Notes: generated by a model from the letters alone, not told the origin. A DNA stretch of 64,000 nt from Moellerella wisconsensis ATCC 35017 (GCF_001294465.1 NZ_LGAA01000009.1:1-64000); one strand, 5' to 3'. Numbered from the stretch's first letter, positions 39,792 through 50,345 are shown. Program-made: numbers and translations.

Positions 39792-41153
39792 ATGACAGTC
39801 CCCACAGTTGAAGCGCTGAGTACCATGACACTGGTATTAACCGCGGTTGGATCGGTTGTTTTACTCTTATTTTTAGTCATGTATGCCCGTTTACATGCAT
39901 TTGTGGCGTTGATGATTGTATCGATTGGCGCGGGGTTATTCTCCGGCATGCCAGTACAGCAAATCACTGAAACCATGCAAAAAGGAATGGCAGGTACCTT
40001 AGGGTTTTTAGCCATAGTGGTCGCATTAGGCGCTATGTTCGGTAAAATTCTGCATGAAACCGGAGCATTAGACCAAATCGCCGCCAAATTATTGAATACC
40101 TTCGGAGAAAAGCGCGCTCACTATGCCGTCGGTATTGCCGGGCTGATTTGTGCATTACCTTTATTCTTTGATGTCGCTGTCGTGCTATTGATTGGCGTGG
40201 TTTTTGCGGTGGCAAATCGTACCGGCCATAACGTTGTTCGCTTAGCTATCCCCTTGTTTGCAGGGGTTGCGGCGGCCGCAGCATTCTTATTACCGGGACC
40301 AACACCGATGCTGGTTGCCTCACAAATGGGGGCTGATTACGGCTGGATGATCTTGATTGGGGCGTGTGCCGCGATCCCCGGTATGATCCTCGCCGGTCCA
40401 TTATACGGTAACTTTATTAGTAAATTTGTGACTATTGATATTCCAGCAGATTATCAGGCGCCCAATACAGACCACACTAAAATGCCAAGTTTTGGGTTTA
40501 GTTTATCTTTAGTGCTATTCCCATTAGTGTTAGTCGGATTAAAAACCATAGGTACACATTTTGTCACCGCAGGCTCTACGGTTGAACATTGGTTAGAATT
40601 TATTGGCCATCCCTTTACCGCTTTATTATTAGCGTGTCTATTAGCGATTTATGGCCTTGGATTCCGCTACGGTATGAGCAAAGATAAAGTGATGGAAGTG
40701 TGCTCCTCGGCTATCCAACCGGCAGGTATTATTCTGTTAGTCACTGGGGCGGGTGGGGTATTTAAACAAGTCCTGATTGACTCGGGTGTAGGCCCAGCAC
40801 TCGGTGATTCATTGATTGGTGCCGGCCTGCCTATTGCATTTGCTTGCTTTATTTTGGCGGGGGCCGTGCGAGTGATCCAAGGCTCTGCGACAGTCGCATG
40901 TTTAACCACAGTAGGCTTGGTTCTGCCGGTGATTAGTGAATTAGGTTACTCTGGCGGACAGCTAGCCGCATTAGCCATTTGTATCTCTGGGGGATCTTTA
41001 ATTCTTAGCCACGTCAATGACTCAGGTTTCTGGCTATTCGGTAAATTTACCGGCGCTACGGAAGCTCAAACCCTGAAAACGTGGACCATGATGGAAACTA
41101 TTTTGGGCACCACGGGAGCGATTGTCGGCATGATCTTCTTTGCTTTCTTATAA
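39792..41153 (+). CDS. gntU: Gluconate permease GntU
   Basis: GntU is an inner-membrane gluconate/H+ symporter of the GntP family. The 453 residues (E. coli GntU 446) form about a dozen hydrophobic segments. Family motifs include GALDQIAAKLLNTFGEKRAHYA, LPLFFDVAVVLLIGVVF, LPGPTPMLVASQMGADYGWM and LSHVNDSGFWLFGKF. Its place directly after gntK identifies gluconate as the substrate. A strong terminator follows. Confidence 0.93.
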   Translation: MTVPTVEALSTMTLVLTAVGSVVLLLFLVMYARLHAFVALMIVSIGAGLFSGMPVQQITETMQKGMAGTLGFLAIVVALGAMFGKILHETGALDQIAAKLLNTFGEKRAHYAVGIAGLICALPLFFDVAVVLLIGVVFAVANRTGHNVVRLAIPLFAGVAAAAAFLLPGPTPMLVASQMGADYGWMILIGACAAIPGMILAGPLYGNFISKFVTIDIPADYQAPNTDHTKMPSFGFSLSLVLFPLVLVGLKTIGTHFVTAGSTVEHWLEFIGHPFTALLLACLLAIYGLGFRYGMSKDKVMEVCSSAIQPAGIILLVTGAGGVFKQVLIDSGVGPALGDSLIGAGLPIAFACFILAGAVRVIQGSATVACLTTVGLVLPVISELGYSGGQLAALAICISGGSLILSHVNDSGFWLFGKFTGATEAQTLKTWTMMETILGTTGAIVGMIFFAFL

Positions 41154-41247
41154 GCTAACTCTCTTATAGGCTAATAAGCTAAGCACTGAAACCAGAGGCT
41201 AGATGAGACAGTTATATCCATCTCATTGATTCAATCGAGTTCAAAAC

Positions 41248-41287
41248 ATGGCTCTGTTAGGTTAATCACCGGCAGAGCCATTTTTTA
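41248..41287 (+). terminator. gntKU terminator
   Basis: ATGGCTCTG and CAGAGCCAT form a 9-bp stem with a loop of about 16 bases, followed by a T6 run. It lies about 95 bases after the gntU stop. Confidence 0.85.
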
Positions 41288-41417
41288 TATCTAATTTCAT
41301 GCAGTTCACACATTTCGATGTGAGCCCCATTCAGTACTCTCCCCGTGTTAACTCTGCGCCAATGATGCTCACACCGTGACAGTCGGTAAATCTTATACTA
41401 TACTGCAAGTAAATATG

Positions 41418-41436
41418 TATACTCCCCCCGAGTATA
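41418..41436. promoter_or_regulatory. FrmR operator
   Basis: TATACTC and GAGTATA flank five C residues in a perfect 19-bp inverted repeat, 14 bases before the frmR start. C-rich inverted repeats of this type are bound by FrmR/RcnR/CsoR-family repressors, and E. coli frmR has a similar site. Autorepression is inferred. Confidence 0.8.
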
Positions 41437-41450
41437 TTAAAGGGATCACG

Positions 41451-41726
41451 ATGCCACATTCACCGAAAGAAAAAAAAGCGGTTTTGACCCGCGTTCGTAA
41501 GATTAAAGGGCAAATGAATGCCTTGGAAGTGGCGTTAGAAGCCCATGCAGACTGCCGTGCAGTATTGCAGCAGATTGCAGCTATTCGTGGGGCGATCAAT
41601 GGCTTAATGGCGGGAGTATTGGAAAGCCACTTGCGCGAAGAATTAACCAATATTCATCCTGATCCAGCACAGCAACAAGATTCTATTGAAGATGCGGTCG
41701 CGTTGATTCGAACATATTTACGTTAA
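41451..41726 (+). CDS. frmR: Formaldehyde-responsive repressor FrmR
   Basis: FrmR is a CsoR/RcnR-family repressor that loses DNA affinity when formaldehyde reacts with its Pro2 and Cys residues. The ATG at 41451 gives MPHSPKEKKAVLTRVRKIKG and 91 residues, like E. coli FrmR. A start at 41376 would place the operator inside the coding region. Pro2, Cys35 and His60 are present, and the helical bundle (AVLQQIAAIRGAINGLMAGVLESH) is conserved. It precedes the formaldehyde genes frmA and fghA. Confidence 0.93.
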   Translation: MPHSPKEKKAVLTRVRKIKGQMNALEVALEAHADCRAVLQQIAAIRGAINGLMAGVLESHLREELTNIHPDPAQQQDSIEDAVALIRTYLR

Positions 41727-41890
41727 GTTTGGGCTGTTTTTCTAGCGACGTCTGTTCGGATAAACCACCCACAATTCACCCAATAACTCATAGAGAGACT
41801 CAACATCGCGCAATATGCCATAGCATACAAACCGTAGCCTATCGGTAGCTTAGCACCGCGCAGTTTTACCAGATAATGGTAACAATCTGC

Positions 41891-41935
41891 CTATGTGCTT
41901 TATATCTATGCGCTTTATGTCTATGCGCTTTATTC
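41891..41935. repeat. 15-bp tandem repeat before frmA
   Basis: CTATGTGCTTTATAT, CTATGCGCTTTATGT and CTATGCGCTTTATTC are three consecutive 15-bp copies ending 34 bases before frmA. They lengthen the frmR-frmA gap to 243 bases, much more than in E. coli. Confidence 0.85.
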
Positions 41936-41948
41936 ATTACCCTGTTGA

Positions 41949-43088
<1,140 letters not shown>

Positions 43089-43219
43089 TTAGGCTAATAA
43101 CGGCTATATTGCTTAGGTATTTCTGCGTGAGCTGTGCCGTAACCATCACTTGGCTGGATTAATTAAACCATGACGGCGGGTTGACCTCCGTTATGGTTGA
43201 TTTTATACCGAGGTAAATA

Positions 43220-44053
43220 ATGGAAAGAATCGAACGCCACGCCTGTTTCGGTGGCTGGCAAGAAGTGCATCAGCATCCTTCGGAAGTATTGGGTTGCACT
43301 ATGAATGTTGCGGTTTATCTGCCGCCACAAGCAGAGTATCAAGCCTGCCCGGTACTGTATTGGTTATCCGGGCTAACTTGCAACGAACAAAACTTTATTA
43401 CCAAGGCGGGCGCGCAACAATTTGCGGCTCAATACGGCATGATCATCGTTGCGCCAGATACCAGCCCACGCGGCAGTGACGTAGCTGATAGCGAAAGCTA
43501 CGATTTAGGCCAAGGGGCGGGATTTTATCTTAACGCCACCGAACAACCTTGGGCGACCCATTACCGTATGTACGATTATGTGGTCACCGAATTGCCAGAC
43601 TTAATTGAACAGCACTTTGCGGCAAACCAACAGCGAGTGATTTCAGGACACTCAATGGGCGGGCATGGTGCATTAATGATAGCGCTGCGCAATCCTCTGC
43701 GTTATCAAAGTGTTTCCGCTTTCTCGCCGATCATTGCTCCCTCACAAGTTCCGTGGGGACAAAAAGCGTTTAGCGCTTATTTAGGGACCGATAAAACAGA
43801 GTGGCAGCCCTACGACACTTTGCAACTACTGGCTGATCATGCGCAGGAAATTCCGCTATTAATTGATATCGGCAGTGCTGATCCGTTCTTAAATGAACAA
43901 TTAAAACCTGAATTGTTACAAGCAATATGTGAGCAAAAACAGTATCCGTACCAGTTAAATATGCGCGCAGGATATGACCACAGCTATTACTTTATCGCCA
44001 GTTTTATCGGTGAACATTTTGCCCACCATGCACGGGCATTAAACCGCGCTTAG
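43220..44053 (+). CDS. fghA: S-formylglutathione hydrolase
   Basis: This enzyme hydrolyses S-formylglutathione to formate and glutathione, completing formaldehyde detoxification. The 277-residue alpha/beta hydrolase has the esterase D family blocks LYWLSGLTCNEQNFITKAGAQ, PDTSPRGSDVADSESYDLGQGAGFYLNAT and the nucleophile elbow SGHSMGGHGAL. The Asp (IGSADPFLNEQL) and His (GYDHSYYFIASF) of the triad are visible. The sequence resembles both FrmB and its paralogue YeiG; its place after frmA argues for the FrmB role. Confidence 0.95.
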   Translation: MERIERHACFGGWQEVHQHPSEVLGCTMNVAVYLPPQAEYQACPVLYWLSGLTCNEQNFITKAGAQQFAAQYGMIIVAPDTSPRGSDVADSESYDLGQGAGFYLNATEQPWATHYRMYDYVVTELPDLIEQHFAANQQRVISGHSMGGHGALMIALRNPLRYQSVSAFSPIIAPSQVPWGQKAFSAYLGTDKTEWQPYDTLQLLADHAQEIPLLIDIGSADPFLNEQLKPELLQAICEQKQYPYQLNMRAGYDHSYYFIASFIGEHFAHHARALNRA

Positions 44054-44548
44054 TCGAAAACATTGAGCGCGATCTCACGGAATGAAGTTAGTTTAGCTTG
44101 GGGTAATGAAGACCGAAAAATTCGAGCCATGATAGAAAGCTTCGACGTCTCGGTTAAACAGAAGCATCTGCGGTTATTATCGTGGGTGCTTTTAGACAAG
44201 CCGAGCGTGGCGAAGTCGATGTGGAAGATGAAGTTAACCCAGAACGCGGCAGATAACATTAATTACCGGCATGATAACAATAAAAAATTCGAACCAATCT
44301 GACGACGGTTTTCTCGTATTAAAATTGGTCCGTTAACGGGTATCGGAAAGCCGTAGTGACTTAGTCATTATCAAGCTCCTACCTTGTATTCCCGCTGTAT
44401 CGATTCGTGTCATGGTTTAATGTACTTAGCAAGGCCCGTGCTGTGCTCGCTAGCGTAGTGATCTCGGAATAAATGGTTGATTAAATGATGAGGCAATCGG
44501 ACGAAATAAAGCTCCTTGTATCAAAAAAGGAGCTTTACGTGGGTAGGA
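44054..44548. other. fghA to permease intergenic region
   Basis: This 495-base gap between convergent genes has no convincing gene. Short overlapping open frames on both strands (around 44050-44300) have no recognisable product or ribosome-binding site. A hairpin at 44508-44536 is the only clear element. Confidence 0.5.
44508..44536 (-). terminator. Probable terminator of the L-threonate operon
   Basis: AAAGCTCCTT and AAGGAGCTTT form a 10-bp stem with a 9-base loop, 13 bases after the permease stop on the minus strand. The following T tract (TTTATTTC) is modest. Confidence 0.65.
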
Positions 44549-45916
44549 TTAAATTATCATCCAAATTAATCCGATAAAAAGGAAACCGAGTAACCCTAAT
44601 AAAGTGGTTAATACTGTCCAGGTTTTTAAACCATCACTGACAGATAAGCCTAAATAACGAGTAACAATCCAGAAACCGGAGTCATTAACGTGGGATAAAC
44701 CTAACCCACCAAAACAACAGGCCAGAGTCACTAATACCAGCTGTGTACCGTTTAATCCTATTACCGCTTCACTTAATAATCCGCCGGTGGTTAAAATTGC
44801 TACGGTGGCAGAGCCTTGAGAAGCGCGCAAAACTAATGAAATAATAAATGCAGCAACAATAATTGGCATATCAATCATAGCTAAAGCATCAGAAAGTGCT
44901 TTACCCACGCCAGATTCAACTAAGACTTTACCAAATACGCCACCTGCACCGGTGATCATAATGACTACTGCCGCCGCAGGGATAGCATCGCCAATAATAT
45001 TATTGGTGTGCTGCATGGTCCAATTACGTCGTAATGCTAAGAAATAAACCGCCAGAATTAATGCAATTAATAAAGCAATAATAGGAGAACCAATAAAGGT
45101 AAATAACGTTCTTATTGGATCGCCTTTTTCTAATAAAGTCGATGAAACAGTTCCCAACATAATAATTAAAATTGGGACAAGAATCATTGCAATAACGGTA
45201 GCCGGTTTGGGTGGATTAGCTCTATCGGTATAAACAATATTTTCTTTATTGGGTTCATCTTTGGCTAATTGTAATTGCTCTAATACTTCAACAGATAAAT
45301 GGTAGTTTTTTCTATTAATATATTTTGCGATGTAATAACCAATAATGGCTACCGGAATACAAATAGCAAAACCAATTAAAGTTAATAAACCGACGTCCGC
45401 ATGTAAAATACCTGCCGCAGCAACGGGGCCAGGATGCGGCGGTAAAGCCACGTGTACCGTTAACATCACACCAGCAATTGGTAATCCATATTTTAACGGT
45501 GATATTTTGGCGACTTTGGCAAAGCCATAAATAATTGGTGCTAAAATAATAAATCCAACATCAAAGAAGACTGGAATACCTAAAATGAAGCCGGCAATAG
45601 TTAAGGCGGCAATAGTTTTCTTTGCCCCCAGTGATTTTCCAGTTGTTATGGCTAAATTTTCTGCGCCCCCTGATTTTTCAATTAATTGACCGAGCATGGC
45701 GCCTAAACCAATAATAATAGCAACGGAGCCGAGGACACCACCCAGCCCATCTGTAACGACTTTAACCACGTTATCTAATGGAATACCTGTTGAAATGGCA
45801 ACAAATAAACTAACAATTAATAAGGCAACAAAAGGATGAATTTTAAATTTAATTATCATTAATAGGAGTATAAGGATCCCTATTAATGCAATCATTAATA
45901 AAGAAAAAGTTGTCAT
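44549..45916 (-). CDS. GntP-family sugar-acid permease (YgbN-like)
   Basis: This inner-membrane symporter of the GntP family has 455 residues and about a dozen hydrophobic segments. Family blocks include PVFFDVGFIILAPIIYGFA, ALPPHPGPVAAAGILHADVG, ITGAGGVFGKVLVESGVG and LSHVNDSGFW. It is the last gene of the L-threonate operon, as ygbN is in the E. coli ygb cluster, so it probably imports L-threonate or a related four-carbon sugar acid. It is more distant from the GntU of this window than expected for a duplicate gluconate carrier. The substrate is inferred from context. Confidence 0.88.
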   Translation of the reverse strand: MTTFSLLMIALIGILILLLMIIKFKIHPFVALLIVSLFVAISTGIPLDNVVKVVTDGLGGVLGSVAIIIGLGAMLGQLIEKSGGAENLAITTGKSLGAKKTIAALTIAGFILGIPVFFDVGFIILAPIIYGFAKVAKISPLKYGLPIAGVMLTVHVALPPHPGPVAAAGILHADVGLLTLIGFAICIPVAIIGYYIAKYINRKNYHLSVEVLEQLQLAKDEPNKENIVYTDRANPPKPATVIAMILVPILIIMLGTVSSTLLEKGDPIRTLFTFIGSPIIALLIALILAVYFLALRRNWTMQHTNNIIGDAIPAAAVVIMITGAGGVFGKVLVESGVGKALSDALAMIDMPIIVAAFIISLVLRASQGSATVAILTTGGLLSEAVIGLNGTQLVLVTLACCFGGLGLSHVNDSGFWIVTRYLGLSVSDGLKTWTVLTTLLGLLGFLFIGLIWMII

Positions 45917-45947
45917 ATTGTATTCTCTATCTAGGGTTTATTTTTTT

Positions 45948-46715
45948 CTAAACGTTAATCGGATAGAAATTTATATTGGTCTCTTCTAATTTTTTAATAA
46001 TATTTTCAGGTAAATGATTATCACAAATAATGTCATCCAACTGTTCCAACGCACAGACGCGGAACATGCCATATTTTCCAAATTTATTGCTGTCTGAAAC
46101 TAAAATACTTCGGCGAGATCGCTCTAATAATGTTTGCTTTAATAGAACTTTTTCTTCATGAGGGGTCGAAACGCCATGTTCAAAATCCCATGAACTGGTA
46201 CTGATAAAAGCAATATCAATATTAAGACTTTTTAGCATCATTACGGCAATATTACCGGCGCTGGAGTGATTACGTTTATCAACTCTTCCTCCCGTGTGGA
46301 ATAAATTTAATTGTGGCTTATTCATCAGATACTGGACGATTGAAAAATCGTTAGTCACGACAGTTAAATTAAACCGTTCCCCTAGAACGCGGGCTATTTC
46401 GAATGTTGTTGTCCCTGCATCAAGGTAAACAACTTGGCCATCTTCCACCAGCGATGCGGCAAAATGCCCAATTTTACGTTTACTTTGACAATGAAGGCGC
46501 GCCTTTTCATTCCACGGTAATTCTTGATGCAAGGCATTGTTTAACCTGACACCACCACTAATACTGACGACTTTCCCTTCTTCTTCCAGAGCGCTAATAT
46601 CACGGCGAACCGTCATATGCGAGACGTTCATTAACTCCACTAAACTGCTAATAGAAACAGTTTGGTATTCATAGAGATAACCATAAATAAAGTCTCTGCG
46701 CTCTGATGGGGTCAT
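45948..46715 (-). CDS. DeoR-family transcription regulator (YgbI-like)
   Basis: This is a 255-residue DeoR-family regulator. The N-terminal helix-turn-helix is VSISSLVELMNVSHMTVRRDISALEEEGKV. The C-terminal sugar-phosphate sensor domain has VVYLDAGTTTFEIARVLGERFNLTVVTNDFSI and SDSNKFGKYGMFRVC. It corresponds to YgbI, which in E. coli is divergent from ygbJ. Here it lies inside the operon, eight bases after otnI and before the permease gene, and would be co-expressed with the enzymes. Repression of this operon is inferred. Confidence 0.88.
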   Translation of the reverse strand: MTPSERRDFIYGYLYEYQTVSISSLVELMNVSHMTVRRDISALEEEGKVVSISGGVRLNNALHQELPWNEKARLHCQSKRKIGHFAASLVEDGQVVYLDAGTTTFEIARVLGERFNLTVVTNDFSIVQYLMNKPQLNLFHTGGRVDKRNHSSAGNIAVMMLKSLNIDIAFISTSSWDFEHGVSTPHEEKVLLKQTLLERSRRSILVSDSNKFGKYGMFRVCALEQLDDIICDNHLPENIIKKLEETNINFYPINV

Positions 46716-46723
46716 ATTAATTC

Positions 46724-47506
46724 CTATTCAGTTTGTAGTTTTTTAAACCAACCCAGACCATCTTCTGTTTTTCCTGCGGGAATATATTCACAACCTAACC
46801 AACCCGGGTAGCCCATTTCATCTAATTTAGCAAAAATCCATGAATAATTAACTTCTCCCGTATCGGGTTCATGGCGAAATGGTACAGAGGCAATTTGAAT
46901 ATGACTAAATTTACGCCACAGTCGCTCAATCGTTTTCAGTAAATCACCTTCCATTATTTGGCAGTGATACAGATCTAACTGAATGAAAACATTATTACGA
47001 TTGATTTCTGGTAACAGGGCCTCAGCTTGCTTTTGAGTTGTCAGAAAATAACCGGGCATATCACGAGTATTAATAGGCTCGATTAATACTTTAATGCCAT
47101 GCTCTGCCATCACATCTGCCGCGTACTGAATATTTTGAATAAAACATGCTTGCTGTTGTGCCGGGGTAAATTTGCTGTCTATTTTTCCTGCCATTGCATG
47201 AACTTGCTTACAGTTCAATGCCAAAGCATATTCAAGCGCTTTATGAACGCCTTGTTGAAATTCTTGCTCGCGCCCTGGTATTGACGCCATACCCCGTTCA
47301 CCCGCAGCCCAATGACCCGCAGGCATATTAAACAACACTTGAGTTAAGTCATGTTTCTTGAGCTGTTCAACAATTGCTTGAGGGGATTCTTCATAAGGAA
47401 ATAAATATTCAACCCCATGAAAACCCGCATCAGCTGCACGTTCGAAGCGTTGAATAAAGGGAACTTCGTTAAACATCATACTAAGATTTGCTGCAAACTT
47501 TGCCAT
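46724..47506 (-). CDS. otnI: 2-oxo-tetronate isomerase OtnI
   Basis: OtnI interconverts 2-oxo- and 3-oxo-tetronates in the L-threonate pathway. The 260-residue TIM-barrel protein of the hydroxypyruvate isomerase-like family (E. coli YgbM 258) carries AANLSMMFNEVPFIQRFERAADAGF, the metal-site region VLIEPINTRDMPGYFL, VFIQLDLYHCQIMEGD and HIQIASVPFRHEPDTGEVNY. It lies between otnC and the DeoR-type regulator on the same strand. Plain hydroxypyruvate isomerase is the alternative, but the operon supports OtnI. Confidence 0.9.
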   Translation of the reverse strand: MAKFAANLSMMFNEVPFIQRFERAADAGFHGVEYLFPYEESPQAIVEQLKKHDLTQVLFNMPAGHWAAGERGMASIPGREQEFQQGVHKALEYALALNCKQVHAMAGKIDSKFTPAQQQACFIQNIQYAADVMAEHGIKVLIEPINTRDMPGYFLTTQKQAEALLPEINRNNVFIQLDLYHCQIMEGDLLKTIERLWRKFSHIQIASVPFRHEPDTGEVNYSWIFAKLDEMGYPGWLGCEYIPAGKTEDGLGWFKKLQTE

Positions 47507-47527
47507 GTTATATTCCTCGTTATAATA

Positions 47528-48169
47528 TTATTTTTGTGGATAACGATTGTTCAGTTCTTGCACATCTGTATCGGTTAATGTTTTAAATCCAAGCGGTAAC
47601 AGTGTTAGATATAAACGTGCGGTATCTTCAAGCTCTTCGGCATTAAAAAATGCCTGCCTTAAAGTTGTTCCTCCGACAACGGGCCCGTGATTGGACAGTA
47701 AAACGGCAGAGTGCTGTTGGGCTAATTTGGCGATCTCTTCACCGATTTTAGGATCCCCTGGGGCAAAATATTCCACCAGAGGTAATCGCCCTACACGCAT
47801 CACATAATAGGGAGTGATAGGGGGTAAGCAATTGGTTTTATCCACATTTTCTAAACATGACAATGCTGTTAGCCAAGGTGAATGTAAGTGTACAACAGCC
47901 TGACAATCAGGGCGCTGCTGGTACATAGCCATGTGCATAGAAACTTCTTTCGTCGGCTCATCGCCATCAATCCAATGCCCTTGTGGATCTAATTTACTTA
48001 AACGTTCAGGGACGAGATCACCAAAACTGGAGTTAGTTGGCGTAACAATCAGTGTGCCGTCCGGCAGTTTGGCGCTAATATTTCCGGCGCCACCGCTACT
48101 ATAGCCCCGCATAAACATCGATTTTGCCCATTCGCATAATTCAACACGCAGTGCTTGCTCTGCACTCAT
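47528..48169 (-). CDS. otnC: 3-oxo-tetronate 4-phosphate decarboxylase OtnC
   Basis: OtnC decarboxylates 3-oxo-tetronate 4-phosphate to dihydroxyacetone phosphate. From the ATG at 48169 (AGGAG upstream) it has 213 residues, like E. coli YgbL (212). The start overlaps the otnK stop as ATGA; a longer in-frame start would run deep into otnK. It is a class II aldolase/adducin-family protein with GGAGNISAKLPDG, the zinc histidines in VVHLHSPW, the catalytic acidic residue region TKEVSMH, and LSNHGPVV. Confidence 0.92.
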   Translation of the reverse strand: MSAEQALRVELCEWAKSMFMRGYSSGGAGNISAKLPDGTLIVTPTNSSFGDLVPERLSKLDPQGHWIDGDEPTKEVSMHMAMYQQRPDCQAVVHLHSPWLTALSCLENVDKTNCLPPITPYYVMRVGRLPLVEYFAPGDPKIGEEIAKLAQQHSAVLLSNHGPVVGGTTLRQAFFNAEELEDTARLYLTLLPLGFKTLTDTDVQELNNRYPQK

Positions 48170-49440
48170 AAATACATCTCCTGCGCCTGTTGAAAGAAGT
48201 TTTCCTGGCCAAAATTGCCTGATTTTAACGCTAGCCAATCTCCGCTTAGTCGGTCTTTTACCCACGGTACGCCAGGAACAATCGGAGCACCAATACTCAG
48301 TTGTTGTGTCCCAAGGCTTTGTACTACTTTTCCTGAGGTTTCGCCTCCGGCAATAATGAAGGTATTAAAGCCGTGCTGTTTTAACAGAATGACGACTTCA
48401 CCGAATAATTTTTCAACGCTTTCACTGGATTGTTGTACTCCGTATTGCTGTTGAATTTGCTTTAGTTTATCGGCGGGCAAAGTGGCATACAGCATTGGCG
48501 CTAGGCCGGTAGATTGATTTTCTACTGCCCAGGCAGAGAGAACTTTCGCATACTCAGGATGAGATAAGCATTGGCCAATATCAACCTGATGGCTGGGGGC
48601 TATGGCCGCGTAAGCATTAACTTGAGCATTGGTCATTTGTGAACAACTGCCTGACAGAATGACCGCTTTGCGCTGCGCTGATGGGGGCTTCTCACCTAAT
48701 GTAGTATTGCGTTGCCAGGCTATCCCAGTTTTTACTGTCGCTATTGCTGCACCTAAACCAGAGCCTCCGGTTAATAAAGGCAAATCCTTCGTTGCTTGAG
48801 CAATGGGCAACAGATTTTCCATGGTTATCGCATCCGTCACGGCATAACGGATCCCTTGATTTTGCAATGCAGACAGCTGCGCTTTTATTGCTTCGGCACC
48901 TAATTCTACGGTAACTAAATCTATTAAACCGGCATGGCCTTGGGCTTGTTTTTCCATGACACGTAATAAATTAGCATCGGTCATCGGAGTCACGGGGTGG
49001 TCTTGCATTCCGCTTTGATTCAACAATTTGCCATTCACAAATAAGTGACCATGAATTACCGTACGACCATTGACGGGCAAAGCCGGGGTGATCACCGTAA
49101 TATCAGCCTTCAGCATATGCATTAGTGCATCGGTTACTGGACCAATATTGCCTTTTGCAGTGGAATCAAAGGTTGAGCAATATTTAAAGAAGATTTGTTG
49201 GCAGCCTGCGATATTTTTTAGCCAATCGCAGGTAGTTAGTGAAGCATTGACTGCTTCATCCACGGGACAAGAACGGCTTTTTAAACTGACGACAATGGCG
49301 TCAACATCTTGCGGAACAGCCGTATTTTCATCAGGTTCATTCAGTAACTGAACAACTTTCCAGCCACTTTGTACCATAAAGCCGGCAATGTCTGTCGCGC
49401 CTGTAAAATCATCGGCAATAACGCCTAATTGAATACTCAT
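48166..49440 (-). CDS. otnK: 3-oxo-tetronate kinase OtnK
   Basis: OtnK phosphorylates 3-oxo-tetronate at the 4 position. The 424-residue protein belongs to the four-carbon acid sugar kinase (DUF1537) family. Its N-terminal substrate domain has GVIADDFTGATDIAGFM and FFKYCSTFDSTAKGNIGPV, and its C-terminal nucleotide domain has VILSGSCSQMTNAQV and FIIAGGETSGKVVQSLG. It is about 35 residues longer than E. coli YgbK (388). It overlaps ltnD and otnC by four bases each (ATGA), so the three are translationally coupled. Confidence 0.92.
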   Translation of the reverse strand: MSIQLGVIADDFTGATDIAGFMVQSGWKVVQLLNEPDENTAVPQDVDAIVVSLKSRSCPVDEAVNASLTTCDWLKNIAGCQQIFFKYCSTFDSTAKGNIGPVTDALMHMLKADITVITPALPVNGRTVIHGHLFVNGKLLNQSGMQDHPVTPMTDANLLRVMEKQAQGHAGLIDLVTVELGAEAIKAQLSALQNQGIRYAVTDAITMENLLPIAQATKDLPLLTGGSGLGAAIATVKTGIAWQRNTTLGEKPPSAQRKAVILSGSCSQMTNAQVNAYAAIAPSHQVDIGQCLSHPEYAKVLSAWAVENQSTGLAPMLYATLPADKLKQIQQQYGVQQSSESVEKLFGEVVILLKQHGFNTFIIAGGETSGKVVQSLGTQQLSIGAPIVPGVPWVKDRLSGDWLALKSGNFGQENFFQQAQEMYL

Positions 49441-50345
49441 TCCTTCACCTTCTTAGGCAATTGAATACCTTTAAAGGTTTTGATCACGGCGCTATCGTCT
49501 TCGTTACCCAGACCTTCATTACTTGCGGCAGTAAACATTTGGAGCGCAGTTGACGCTAATGGAAGCGGAAAATTCAATGCTTTTGCAGTTTCCATCACTA
49601 AGCCAAGGTCTTTAACGAAAATATTGACCGAAGATTTCGGTGAGTAATCGCCCTTTAATACATGCTGCATGCGATCCTCAAACATCCATGAGTTACCCGC
49701 CGCATGGGTGACGACATCATACATTAAGTCTAAATTGATCCCTGCTTTTGCCGCAAGCGCCATACTTTCTGCGGCCACCGCAATGTGAACACCGGCTAAT
49801 AGCTGGTGGATAGTCTTCACGGTTGACCCCATACCAATCTCATCGCCCACTTGGTATAAACGTTCGCTAGTTGCAGCGAAAATCGATTTCAGTGCAACAA
49901 ATAAGTCAGGGTGGCCTGAAGCCATAATGGTGAGTTTGCCATCGTTGGCTTTAATTGCCCCACCAGAAATCGGCGCATCTAGCATTTTGAGTTGATATTG
50001 TTCGAGTTTTTGCTCAATTTGCTTAGCTTGTTCAGCAGCAAGGGTACTGTGCAATACCACCACAGTATTAGGGCGCAGAGCCGCCGCTAGTGGCGTTTCG
50101 CCATTAAACAGAATGTGTTCAACTTGTTTGCCGTTAACAACAACCAGTAAAACCGCCTCTAGCTGATCGGCGTATTCAGTCGCATTTTGGCCAACTTGTT
50201 TGGCGCCATAGGCTTTTAATTCATCACAGGCGGCAAGATTAATGTCAAAACCGTAAGTTGATACGTTATTTCTAATGAGGGATTTTGCAATCCCCATGCC
50301 CATTGAACCGAGTCCAATCACGGCAACCTGATTAATTGATTTCAT
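49437..50345 (-). CDS. ltnD: L-threonate dehydrogenase LtnD
   Basis: LtnD oxidises L-threonate to 2-oxo-tetronate with NAD, the first step of the pathway. The ATG at 50345, preceded by GGGAGA, gives 302 residues, equal to E. coli YgbJ. A longer in-frame start at 50393 lacks support. This beta-hydroxyacid dehydrogenase has the NAD loop VIGLGSMGMGIAKSL, the substrate-binding DAPISGGAIKANDGKLTIMASG, and the catalytic Lys in GSTVKTIHQLLAGVHIA. It is the first gene of the operon, with a CRP-like site about 190 bases upstream. Confidence 0.93.
   Translation of the reverse strand: MKSINQVAVIGLGSMGMGIAKSLIRNNVSTYGFDINLAACDELKAYGAKQVGQNATEYADQLEAVLLVVVNGKQVEHILFNGETPLAAALRPNTVVVLHSTLAAEQAKQIEQKLEQYQLKMLDAPISGGAIKANDGKLTIMASGHPDLFVALKSIFAATSERLYQVGDEIGMGSTVKTIHQLLAGVHIAVAAESMALAAKAGINLDLMYDVVTHAAGNSWMFEDRMQHVLKGDYSPKSSVNIFVKDLGLVMETAKALNFPLPLASTALQMFTAASNEGLGNEDDSAVIKTFKGIQLPKKVKE

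Noticed and set aside
44050-44302. Short overlapping open frames after fghA
   Set aside because: Both strands are open by chance, with no ribosome-binding site or recognisable product.
48170-48265. Longer otnC start inside otnK
   Set aside because: The ATG at 48169 has AGGAG upstream, matches the family length and overlaps the otnK stop as ATGA.
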